64,000 nt of DNA from an uncultured Dorea sp. GTDB taxonomy: Bacteria > Bacillota > Clostridia > Lachnospirales > Lachnospiraceae. This document shows, in pieces, positions 7,223-15,712 of this stretch. Below the pieces are notes generated by a model. It saw only the letters and a program-made list of their open reading frames with translations. It did no database searches and was not told the DNA's origin. Every line of letters starts with the position of its first letter. Position 1 is the first letter of the stretch. Location of the stretch: positions 114,422 to 178,421 of the forward strand of contig CAJTVY010000001.1 in the NCBI GenBank assembly GCA_910579925.1, read 5' to 3'. Made by a program: the position numbers and the translations under genes.

Positions 7223-10216
7223 ATGAGCGAACAAAAGAGAAGAAAAAATAAGATAGGAGCGAGGTGCCTGTCAGATTTAGAAGCCGAATTAATTATGCCG
7301 AATTATAAGCGGATCTATTTTCAGATAGATCAGTTTCGTGCGGAAAAAAATTTTACGGGCAGCTCAAGAGAACAAAAAGTAAACGGCGGAGATAAAGATC
7401 AAAAAACCAACAATATAGGAATCATAGGGGTCAGGGGAGCCGGCAAGACATCTGTTTTAAAGACAATTTGGGTTCAGCTGGAACAGAATAAGAATAAGCA
7501 GGATCGGAGTGATATTATCCTTCCTATCATCATTCCGGAGAACATGTCAGAATCCGGCACGTTGATGGCGACAATTCTGGGAATGCTGAATGAAGTGGTA
7601 AAGGAAAGAGAGGAGAAAGAGAAAAAAAGACAGAAAAAAAGCAACGTCGATTGCATTAAGAAAACTGAGCTTCGGAAAAAGTATGATGAAGTAATCAGAC
7701 AGTATACATATATTCAGAAAGAGTACCGGGATATACTGATCCGCCAATACACGACGGAAAATGATTATGTCAACCGTTCAACCAGCGTGTTTAATTCGGA
7801 TACGGAATTTATCAATAAATTTAATGAACTGGTTGACGAATTGATAGATGCAAAAAAACAGGATGGCAGCCTTCTGTTTCTTTTTATAGACGATATTGAT
7901 TTGAGCGCATATCGGTGTGCAGATGTGGTAAAGACGCTGCTTTCTTATCTGTCCAATGAAAACATTGTCACCTTTATTTCAGGGGATCTTGAAACCTTTG
8001 AGGAAGCGTTGACATTGGATTTTCTCAGGCAGGAAAATGTGCTGGACAAGGATATTCTGGGTGTGAAAATGGGCAGCGATACCTTGCTTGCCAGCAAAAA
8101 GCAGCTTTCCTATGAATATCTGAAAAAAATCATTCCTCCCGCATATAGATATAATATTAAATTCTGGTCTTTAGAGGAAAAGGGAAATTACTGCATTGCA
8201 GAGGAGAAAGAGATTCAGAGAGGAGAAACGCACCTTGAAGAAGCGAAGGAGAAAGGACAGAAAGCGGGAATTACGCTTTCAGAGCTGCTGGTTGAGAAAT
8301 TAGCTGGTTGGGTTGACCCGGCTTTTTTTCGCTATGCCAAGATCGGACAAGACAAGGAAAGCGGAAGCCAAACTGAAAGTCAGGAGCTGAATCTGCCCTA
8401 TACATATCATTTATTTGACAATACTTCACGCGGTCTGAACAATGTCTATAACGTGTTGGGAGAAATTTCAACGGAAAAGAAAGACCAGGGGAAGGATTAT
8501 TCCAAAGAAAAGAAATTGTTGTTGGATACGATTATTTCTTCCAAACCAATTTATAACAAATATAGAACCGATATACAGTTAAATTTTTTCCATATAGGAA
8601 CAAATGCAGACAGCAGAGTGTTTTTTGACAATGCAGAAGCAGTTATTTATAAGAAAGGCGGGAGTGAAAGCCAGATGGAAAATCAGGAAGGATATGCTAT
8701 AGCAGATCCTGTAGAAAGGTTTTCTCTGTTTATTCTGGTGGATTTTGCTGCCAGACTTCTGTATGGAGTGGATAATTATGAAAAGAAGATAAAAGGAGAT
8801 GAGGTTTACAAAATTCTAAAGAGCAAAGCAATGCAAGACTTGTTTTTCCATCCTGCGATTGCGGAAAAAGTGATGGAAGTTCCCGCTTACAGTTGGGAAA
8901 ACGCAGAAGAGGCTGAATTGAAAAAAAAGGCGGAAAAGGAAAGAAAAGAATATCCGGCGCTGAAAGATATGAAGCTTAGGGACGTAAACAGCAGCTTTCT
9001 GCTGAAGGGGGATTTGGCGCTGAATCTGGCATACTACAAAAATCTTCCGTTAGATGGAATATTTAGATTGTATGAAGATAAAAAATCAGACGAATACAAT
9101 AATGAGACGTCTGCCACAGCGGAATTAGATCAAAGCGTTGTAATTGCAATGTGGAGGGCTTTTTCATCGGCAGCAAAGGTGAATTTGAAAACGACAACAG
9201 AAATGATTGCCAGGTATTACCCGGTCTTTTGGAAAGAATTCGCATATATCCGCAATCAGTTGTCCAGTTCTGTTACACAGAACATTGTGATAAGAATATT
9301 TAGTGATGAAATAAATAGGGCTGTCAAGGATGAGCCTTTGGAAGAAAAAAGGGAAATGATACGGATTCTGTCAAATACATTGTGCAGAATTCTGTCAGTG
9401 AAGGGTAAGGATGAAATTGGAGAAGAGTGGAAAGAGATTCACTATGATAATTTGTTGGTGGTTAAAGGTGGAAAGGAAGAAAAGGTTGAAGAAGATACAG
9501 AAATCGGGAATCTGAAAAGAAAGGAAGAAGTTTTAAAAGCAATACATGAAGGGGGGCTTTGGTATGCAGAAGTTGCAGAGAATGCGGCTGCTTATTTAAA
9601 AAAGATGATAAAGGAATATCTTAAATTTATCAAAAGCGCCCTGAAAGAAAAGGAAGCTTGGAAATTAAAGACAAGTGACGCCAATAAAAGCTGGGAAAAT
9701 TTTGTAAAAATATATGTTGGGGTATCCGATACGGTGGCCAGACGCACACGCAGAAGTATTGAGGAGATTTTTAGAAAAAAGGAAGTAGACTTCGAGAAAG
9801 GAATGTCTTTTAAGACATATAGGGATGTAATCGGAGAGCTGGGCAAATTAGCCGGGAATAGCTATGTCTGGTATGGGCAGTCTGAAGCGCAGCAGATTTT
9901 AAATGAATTGCAAAAGGCATCAGCCGAGCCAGAGCAAAGGGAATCGGCCGAGTCAGATAAGCCGGCCTGGGATACATGGATGAGCAGGCATTCCTATTTT
10001 ACATTTCTGTTGCAATGTCTGTATAAATACAAAATGGAAGCGGAGCAGAGTGAGAATATTATACAGAATGCCCGTTTGCTGTCAGATATAGCGAAAAAAT
10101 TACCAGACGCACAAGAGGAGGCTGACAGGCAGGCATTGGACAATTTTATAGATACATTGAACAAGAAATTAGAACAGAAAATAGATTCTGAAGGCTTTGA
10201 GAAGTTATTTTCTTAA
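7223..10216 (+). CDS. rdrA: RADAR ATPase RdrA
   Basis: A 997-residue P-loop NTPase. Walker A is GVRGAGKT (residues ~69-76) after a short N-terminal region, and Walker B is LLFLFIDDID (~residues 217-226). A long, charged helical C-terminal region fills the remaining two thirds. Alone this is only a large AAA/STAND-like ATPase. The assignment rests on its size and on the next gene 29 nt downstream, which encodes a ~900-residue adenosine deaminase of the RdrB type. In RADAR anti-phage systems, RdrA oligomers recruit or stimulate RdrB, and the complex deaminates adenosine to inosine during infection, with loss of host growth. The gene is AT-rich compared with the upstream protease. AAGGGGAAAAAGG precedes the ATG. 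Confidence 0.85.
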   Translation: MSEQKRRKNKIGARCLSDLEAELIMPNYKRIYFQIDQFRAEKNFTGSSREQKVNGGDKDQKTNNIGIIGVRGAGKTSVLKTIWVQLEQNKNKQDRSDIILPIIIPENMSESGTLMATILGMLNEVVKEREEKEKKRQKKSNVDCIKKTELRKKYDEVIRQYTYIQKEYRDILIRQYTTENDYVNRSTSVFNSDTEFINKFNELVDELIDAKKQDGSLLFLFIDDIDLSAYRCADVVKTLLSYLSNENIVTFISGDLETFEEALTLDFLRQENVLDKDILGVKMGSDTLLASKKQLSYEYLKKIIPPAYRYNIKFWSLEEKGNYCIAEEKEIQRGETHLEEAKEKGQKAGITLSELLVEKLAGWVDPAFFRYAKIGQDKESGSQTESQELNLPYTYHLFDNTSRGLNNVYNVLGEISTEKKDQGKDYSKEKKLLLDTIISSKPIYNKYRTDIQLNFFHIGTNADSRVFFDNAEAVIYKKGGSESQMENQEGYAIADPVERFSLFILVDFAARLLYGVDNYEKKIKGDEVYKILKSKAMQDLFFHPAIAEKVMEVPAYSWENAEEAELKKKAEKERKEYPALKDMKLRDVNSSFLLKGDLALNLAYYKNLPLDGIFRLYEDKKSDEYNNETSATAELDQSVVIAMWRAFSSAAKVNLKTTTEMIARYYPVFWKEFAYIRNQLSSSVTQNIVIRIFSDEINRAVKDEPLEEKREMIRILSNTLCRILSVKGKDEIGEEWKEIHYDNLLVVKGGKEEKVEEDTEIGNLKRKEEVLKAIHEGGLWYAEVAENAAAYLKKMIKEYLKFIKSALKEKEAWKLKTSDANKSWENFVKIYVGVSDTVARRTRRSIEEIFRKKEVDFEKGMSFKTYRDVIGELGKLAGNSYVWYGQSEAQQILNELQKASAEPEQRESAESDKPAWDTWMSRHSYFTFLLQCLYKYKMEAEQSENIIQNARLLSDIAKKLPDAQEEADRQALDNFIDTLNKKLEQKIDSEGFEKLFS

Positions 10217-10245
10217 CAGTCAATGGATAAGCAGAGGTAAATATC

Positions 10246-12948
10246 ATGATGAATGATTCTATTAACCGTTTTCTGGGCGTTTTATGTTATCCATTTGCAT
10301 CCCTGGAGGCATTCGGGGAAGATCTTATCAATGAATATATTTTAGCCGTGAGAGCGGGAGAGAAAAAGAAAGCAGAAAGGATAGGAAAGCGCCTGAAAAG
10401 TCAGTTGATCAGCTATATCCGCCGAAACTATAATATCTATTCCTATGATGAAATATATCTTTATCTGGAAAAATGCTACCTTTATTATGGCTATACAGAT
10501 GGAGAGGAAGGCTTTGACAATGCTATGCAGCTGTATCAATATATCATGGAAAAGATGGCGGCAGCTTTAATTTCCCACAGAGATGGGCGAATCGTTTTTA
10601 AATACTGGAGAAATAAAAATGATAAAGAGCTATTTGGCGGATTTGCAGATAATAACAAGGTAACTTTGTTCCACAGCTTGAATTGTCACATTCCCATGGA
10701 TGTGATTGCCATTGTCTATATGATTATTAATCAGCAAGAACGGAACGCCAGATGTCTGGATTACTTTTATGGAAATATAGAAGTGGCAGATCAGCAGCTG
10801 TCCAGAATTCTGGAGAAAGGAGTCGCCGAGAACCATCTGCACAAAGGAGTGTCCAGAACATTCCCAAGTATATGGGACTCACTGATGGCTCCGCTTACGG
10901 TAAAAGACAGCAGTTTTTTCAGGGAGAGGAAATTTATAGACGGTACAAAAGAGCAAAATAATCGATTGATTTTTTACATATTGGGGTGTGGAATTGTCAG
11001 GGCATACCTTGCTTTGGAAATCTCAGCTGTTTTGGCTAAAGGGAGGCGGCCTGGGCCGGACGCATATGGAGAAGAAGCCGGGGAGCTGATTGGAAAATTT
11101 CAGGAAGGGCATAGGTTTGAGAAGTTTTTCAGAGATAATTATCAGGATAAAGATGAAAAAGAAATCACCGCTTATTATACCCGGCTATGGGACGGCCTTG
11201 AAGGAGCCCAGCAGAGGGCTTTTTCCAGCGAGCGCTTTTGCACGTCTATTCTGAATGAAGATTCTGATCTTCATACGATTGATGAAAATGTTTTCTTATA
11301 TTATGCATTATACATGATGGTGAACGACAAACTGACATGGGATATGAAACAATGCTTGATGCAGTATTTGAGGGTTAGAAATTATTTGTTCCATGTGAGC
11401 GTGCAGCAGAAGACTATAAAAGGCCTGGATTATTTTCAGCAGGAGCATTATAATGTGAATTCTGCTTTGAATCATGCGAATATAAAAAATTTCTGGGAAA
11501 CTGCAATGCGGGAACAGTTACAGAACCAGGATTTATTTAAGGTTGAATTTCGATCCTCCATACCGGCCAGTTATGCAAAGTGCAAAATGGAAATACTAAG
11601 TTTTCTGAAAGCGTATCAGAAAATATTAAAAGAAGATTATTCCTATTATGATGATGAAAAAAAGGAATATATTCTTTATCGCAAAATTCCCCAGGTAGGA
11701 CTGGTCATTCATTTTCTGAAAAAGCCGGATGCGTCAGTGCCGGAAAAGTGTTTTCAAAATGGAAAAGAGGATTGTTCCTATTTTCGTTTTGGAAAACTCC
11801 AAAAACAATATAAACAGCAAATTGAAAATTTGATTCAACTGAGGACAGAATACAGCGAGTTGAGCAGATATCTGGTGGGAATAGATGCGGCGAGTTTGGA
11901 AAATTCTACTCCAGTCTGGGTATTTGCGCCGATTTATGAAAAAGCAAGAGACAGCAGCGTAGAAAAGATTGGAAGAAGAAATGAGTACGGAGATTATACT
12001 CAGAGTCTTGGCTTTACGTTTCATGCGGGAGAAGATTTTCGGCATATTTTGTCAGGGCTGAGAAGGATTGACGAGGCTGTGGAATATCTGAAATTTCATG
12101 CCGGAGATCGTATCGGCCACGGAATTGCCCTTGGGATTTCCGCCAGGGAATGGAAAAATCAGAATCCGGTTATAATCATTCCGCAGATAGAGGCGTTGGA
12201 AAACTATCTCTGGGCATATGATACATTGAGTAAAAATTACAGTGATTTTCAAGCTACTATTCTGGCGTATATGGAGAAGCAGATTTATGAGCTGTCTGGG
12301 AAAATCTACGGAAACAGAGAAGAAAGCGCGGAAATGGAACAGGAAGGAATTGCATTGGAGCTTTTGATATCAGGTTACCACAGATTATTTGTTTTCCAGG
12401 ATCAGGAATATGAAGGGGTAAAAAAGGAATTTTGCAGCAGGGTATGCGAAGGAAAGAAAATTCGCTGGGATTCTGTGCTGTTAACTGCGGCCAGACACTG
12501 CAAACAATTTGTGAAAGAGATGGAAAGGCCCATTCATTATGAAGTCACAGAACAGGATTTGCTGATTGTAGAGGAACTACAGAAAATATTGAAAAAAAAG
12601 CTGGGAAGAAAAGGCATTATTATAGAAGTCAACCCCTCTTCCAATACAGCCATTGCCGATTTGGATGTGGTGGAGGAAAATCAGATGTATCAAATGAATC
12701 AGATAAATAACGCCCAGAATGTAATTGTCTGCGTCAATTCAGACGATCCAGCGGTTTTTAATACAAATGTATCAAATGAACTGGCGTATATTTATTATGG
12801 CATGTTGGAGCGAAATATTAGCCGGGAGGCGGCATTGCAATGGATTGATAGGCTGAGAATGAATGGAATGGACAGTTCCTTCATCCGTCACCAGGAGCCG
12901 GATGAGCTGCTGCTGAGGAAACTGGATGAACTGATTGAAAGTATGTAG
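10246..12948 (+). CDS. rdrB: RADAR adenosine deaminase RdrB
   Basis: A 900-residue metal-dependent deaminase, far longer than housekeeping adenosine deaminase (~340 aa). All catalytic elements of the family are visible: the metal-binding HxH (His197, His199 in ENHLHKG), HAGEDF (His593, catalytic Glu596), RIGHG (His625), EVNPSSN (from residue 794) and the metal Asp pair NSDDP (Asp833-Asp834). Long helical insertions lie between HxH and HAGE, as in RdrB, which assembles into a large shell. It converts adenosine or ATP (and, in early reports, adenosine in RNA) to inosine products during phage attack. It follows rdrA by 29 nt, so the two are co-transcribed. No SLATT (RdrC) or Csx27-like (RdrD) membrane partner is found next to it. 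Confidence 0.9.
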   Translation: MMNDSINRFLGVLCYPFASLEAFGEDLINEYILAVRAGEKKKAERIGKRLKSQLISYIRRNYNIYSYDEIYLYLEKCYLYYGYTDGEEGFDNAMQLYQYIMEKMAAALISHRDGRIVFKYWRNKNDKELFGGFADNNKVTLFHSLNCHIPMDVIAIVYMIINQQERNARCLDYFYGNIEVADQQLSRILEKGVAENHLHKGVSRTFPSIWDSLMAPLTVKDSSFFRERKFIDGTKEQNNRLIFYILGCGIVRAYLALEISAVLAKGRRPGPDAYGEEAGELIGKFQEGHRFEKFFRDNYQDKDEKEITAYYTRLWDGLEGAQQRAFSSERFCTSILNEDSDLHTIDENVFLYYALYMMVNDKLTWDMKQCLMQYLRVRNYLFHVSVQQKTIKGLDYFQQEHYNVNSALNHANIKNFWETAMREQLQNQDLFKVEFRSSIPASYAKCKMEILSFLKAYQKILKEDYSYYDDEKKEYILYRKIPQVGLVIHFLKKPDASVPEKCFQNGKEDCSYFRFGKLQKQYKQQIENLIQLRTEYSELSRYLVGIDAASLENSTPVWVFAPIYEKARDSSVEKIGRRNEYGDYTQSLGFTFHAGEDFRHILSGLRRIDEAVEYLKFHAGDRIGHGIALGISAREWKNQNPVIIIPQIEALENYLWAYDTLSKNYSDFQATILAYMEKQIYELSGKIYGNREESAEMEQEGIALELLISGYHRLFVFQDQEYEGVKKEFCSRVCEGKKIRWDSVLLTAARHCKQFVKEMERPIHYEVTEQDLLIVEELQKILKKKLGRKGIIIEVNPSSNTAIADLDVVEENQMYQMNQINNAQNVIVCVNSDDPAVFNTNVSNELAYIYYGMLERNISREAALQWIDRLRMNGMDSSFIRHQEPDELLLRKLDELIESM

Positions 12949-12976
12949 GCGATATAGACATAAAGTGTCTGATCGC
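12949..12976 (+). terminator. Hairpin immediately after rdrB
   Basis: GCGAT-AT-AGACA, TAAAG loop, TGTCT-G-ATCGC, starting right after the rdrB stop codon. The 10-bp interrupted stem lacks a following T run. It may protect or end the RADAR transcript. Confidence 0.5.
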
Positions 12977-13153
12977 TCCACATGATAAATATTTGGGAGA
13001 AAGTATGTTTTAAGGTCCTTCGTAGAAGGAAAGAACTTGTACCCGTAAATAAAGTGGTTTATAATATAAATAGTATAACATCTTGCAGTCTGATAAATTA
13101 TAGGCTATCTGACTTTAAGTTGAAAAATTTATATCAAAGCGAGGGTACAGAAA

Positions 13154-15580
13154 ATGGAGCGGAAGAGAAGATGGAAATCATTAGTAACAGCGGGAGTGAT
13201 GGCGAATATCCTTGCGCTTGCCCAGCCTTTTAACAGCGCGGCGGCGGACTGGGATACGGGTAAAGCTGTCCAGATCGGGAGAAAGGGGATAGAATTTAAT
13301 GATTACGTGTATTACGGTGATTATAAAGGAAATCCCGTGAAATGGCGCGTGCTGGATGCAGATTCTACGAATACTGGAAATCCGGGAATATTTTTGCTTT
13401 CAGAATATCTGCTGGATAAAATAAAATACGCAGCTCTTAATGAATCCGGAGATATCCGTAATGGTACAGAAATCTGGGAGAATAGTGATGCGCTGATCTG
13501 GTGCAGAAATTTTGAACAATCAGCGTTTGAACCTGGAGAACAGGCGTCCGTTCTGTCGACTACAGACGGCTATCTTCTGAAAGACGACCGGCTGTTCTTT
13601 TTAGCTCATGGCGAAGCCGGTGCAAATTCATACGGTTTTCTGACAGAAGATTCAAGAATTGCTTATTATGAGGAAGGCGGTGCGGCAGCTTCCTGGTGGA
13701 CGCGTACCTCGCCCACAGGATTTAGCGGACATTCTACAGGACTTGTGGGGGGTTCTGGATCATTTGGTTCTTTTGTAACATGGATGGAAAGCGGCGCTCG
13801 TCCTGCGTTTAATCTGGATCAGGATGATATTTGCCTGATATCGGATTGTGCGGCTTTAGAACCGGGAGATACCTCCGATCCGGCGATATTACAGAAGGTT
13901 CCGGTCTATTGGGGAACATTGAACAGGGGAGAATGGAAACTGACTCTTAAGGATGACAGTCGGAACGGTTTTCAGGTAAGTGCGGATAATGTTGAGCCTG
14001 CGTTGAAAGGTTATACGGACTGGAAGGTGGATGTTTCTTATTCTGGTGCAAGAGCGGGGGACAGAGAATATGTCTATGCATTGTTATGTAATGATGAAGA
14101 TGTTGTTCTGTATTATAATGATATTGCGCGGCATAATGAGAGCGGAACACAGACGGTCTGGATTCCTGAAGGGCTTGATCCGGGAAACTATACGTTGAAG
14201 TTATTTTCTGCACAATGGAATGGATATATGCAGACAGGATATGCAAGTGAATTTGTGGATATTCCTCTGGAGGTTCAGAATACCCAGATTCCAAAGATGA
14301 CTAAGCCGGAAGGTGTCTTTGAGGCGTCAGACGACAGGCAGGGAGAACTTGCGAATGTAACCGCTGGCATGAGGTATAGTGTGGATGGCGGTAACGTGTG
14401 GAAGGACATTATTGGAGAGACTATGGAGATCGTGGATGTAACAGAGGATATGGATATCAGAGTTTATCAGCCGGGCGACGGCTTCCATGCTCTGGATTCC
14501 GATATCCAGACCATTGATGTCACGCAGGCAAAGAAACCGGAAGGACTTGAGGGGATTGCCTGTAAAACACAAGCCCAGAATGACGGAAAGATTACCGGGG
14601 TAAATGATACGATGGAATATATACCGGCTATGTCTGCCAGGGCGGCCCGGGATGGCGGGAAATCAGGCGCATCCGGCTGGATTCCTGTCAAGGGCAGCCA
14701 GGTGGAAGGATTATCAGCAGGAACCTACTATGTGCGTGTGAAAGCAAGGGGGCCGGTTCTGGCGTCCCCTGTAGAGGCGGTTACGGTAGCCGAATATCGG
14801 GAGGAGCATGTCTGTGCCGGGACCGGCGAATGGCACAGTGACGGAGCACGTCACTGGAAGCTCTGTACCTGTGGTGCAAGGGTGGATGAAGGGCTGCATA
14901 TTGGCGGTATTGCATCCTGTATAGAGAAGGCAGAGTGTGATATCTGTAAGGAGGCATATGGTGAATTAGGGGCTCACCGTCTAGGGGAATGGATTGAAGA
15001 AAGCCCGGCGGATTGTATCAGCGAAGGAACGCTCGGACATTATCATTGCGGTCTTTGCGATACGGATTTTGATGGAGAGAAAAATAGATTGAATTCTGTG
15101 GCGATTCCTGTGGACCCGGCCAGCCATACCGGAGGTACGCAGATCAGAGGACAGAAGGAGGCGATGTGTACGGAGGAAGGGTATACGGGAGACACCTATT
15201 GTACAGGCTGTAAACAGGAACTGACAAAAGGAACGGTAATACCGGCCAGGGGGAGTCATGTATTCGGAGAGTGGAAGGTGACGGTAGAAGCGACCGTAAG
15301 TCAGACAGGGATGAAAGAGCGGGTCTGTACGGTATGCGGGTATGTGGAAAGTACCGTAATACCGATGATTTCCGAAGAGGATAAACCGGAACAGTCCGGG
15401 AAGGAAGAAACGGTAATTAAGAAACCGGAGCCGTCAAAACAGAAAGAGCCGGCGGTCCGAAAACCGGGTTCTCCGAAAACCGCTGATATGGCGGGGACAA
15501 ACCGATGGGCGGCGTTATTGTTTCTTGCGGGTGTGACGTATGCCGGCATGTTCTCCAGGCGGAAGCGGACAGAAAAATAG
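13154..15580 (+). CDS. Cell-surface protein with DUF6273-like domain and sortase-type tail
   Basis: An 808-residue exported protein. The N-terminus is a signal peptide (basic MERKRRWK, then a hydrophobic stretch to ~residue 30, ending ...AAADW). Residues ~45-220 resemble DUF6273 (VKWRVLD, then SWWTRTSP and ARPAFNLD). Next come beta-rich repeats and, from ~residue 550, a series of Cys-x-x-Cys modules (LCTCGA, CDICKEA, YHCGLCD, YCTGCKQ, VCTVCGY). The C-terminus has GSPKTAD, a hydrophobic helix and a basic end (RRKRTEK), the layout of a sortase substrate with a non-LPXTG motif. It is probably anchored to the wall. It has its own upstream region (12949-13153) and is not obviously part of the RADAR unit. 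Confidence 0.8.
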   Translation: MERKRRWKSLVTAGVMANILALAQPFNSAAADWDTGKAVQIGRKGIEFNDYVYYGDYKGNPVKWRVLDADSTNTGNPGIFLLSEYLLDKIKYAALNESGDIRNGTEIWENSDALIWCRNFEQSAFEPGEQASVLSTTDGYLLKDDRLFFLAHGEAGANSYGFLTEDSRIAYYEEGGAAASWWTRTSPTGFSGHSTGLVGGSGSFGSFVTWMESGARPAFNLDQDDICLISDCAALEPGDTSDPAILQKVPVYWGTLNRGEWKLTLKDDSRNGFQVSADNVEPALKGYTDWKVDVSYSGARAGDREYVYALLCNDEDVVLYYNDIARHNESGTQTVWIPEGLDPGNYTLKLFSAQWNGYMQTGYASEFVDIPLEVQNTQIPKMTKPEGVFEASDDRQGELANVTAGMRYSVDGGNVWKDIIGETMEIVDVTEDMDIRVYQPGDGFHALDSDIQTIDVTQAKKPEGLEGIACKTQAQNDGKITGVNDTMEYIPAMSARAARDGGKSGASGWIPVKGSQVEGLSAGTYYVRVKARGPVLASPVEAVTVAEYREEHVCAGTGEWHSDGARHWKLCTCGARVDEGLHIGGIASCIEKAECDICKEAYGELGAHRLGEWIEESPADCISEGTLGHYHCGLCDTDFDGEKNRLNSVAIPVDPASHTGGTQIRGQKEAMCTEEGYTGDTYCTGCKQELTKGTVIPARGSHVFGEWKVTVEATVSQTGMKERVCTVCGYVESTVIPMISEEDKPEQSGKEETVIKKPEPSKQKEPAVRKPGSPKTADMAGTNRWAALLFLAGVTYAGMFSRRKRTEK

Positions 15581-15621
15581 CTAGAATTGCATTCATCTTG
15601 AAGTAATAGCGGAAGTTTCGG

Positions 15622-15688
15622 TAAAAGCGCCGGAAGAGGTTGTTGGGAATAACTATAAATGGTATTTCCAGACGTTCCCTTCCGGCGT
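15622..15688 (-). terminator. Hairpin between convergent surface-protein and DUF262 genes
   Basis: GCGCCGGAAG (15627-15636) can pair with CTTCCGGCGT (15679-15688) across a 42-nt loop. On the minus strand the stem is followed by TTTT, so it best fits a terminator for the DUF262 gene. Its 3' arm plus flank (TTCCGGCGTCTT) also occurs in the hairpin at 2533-2558. Confidence 0.5.
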
Positions 15689-15712
15689 CTTAACGGGACA
15701 ATCAAGTAAAGA

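Noticed and set aside
12982..13233. 83-codon frame between rdrB and the surface protein, considered as a RADAR accessory membrane gene
   Set aside because: It has no convincing hydrophobic helices, overlaps the signal-peptide coding region of the next gene, and reads as random AT-rich sequence. It does not resemble SLATT or Csx27-like proteins.
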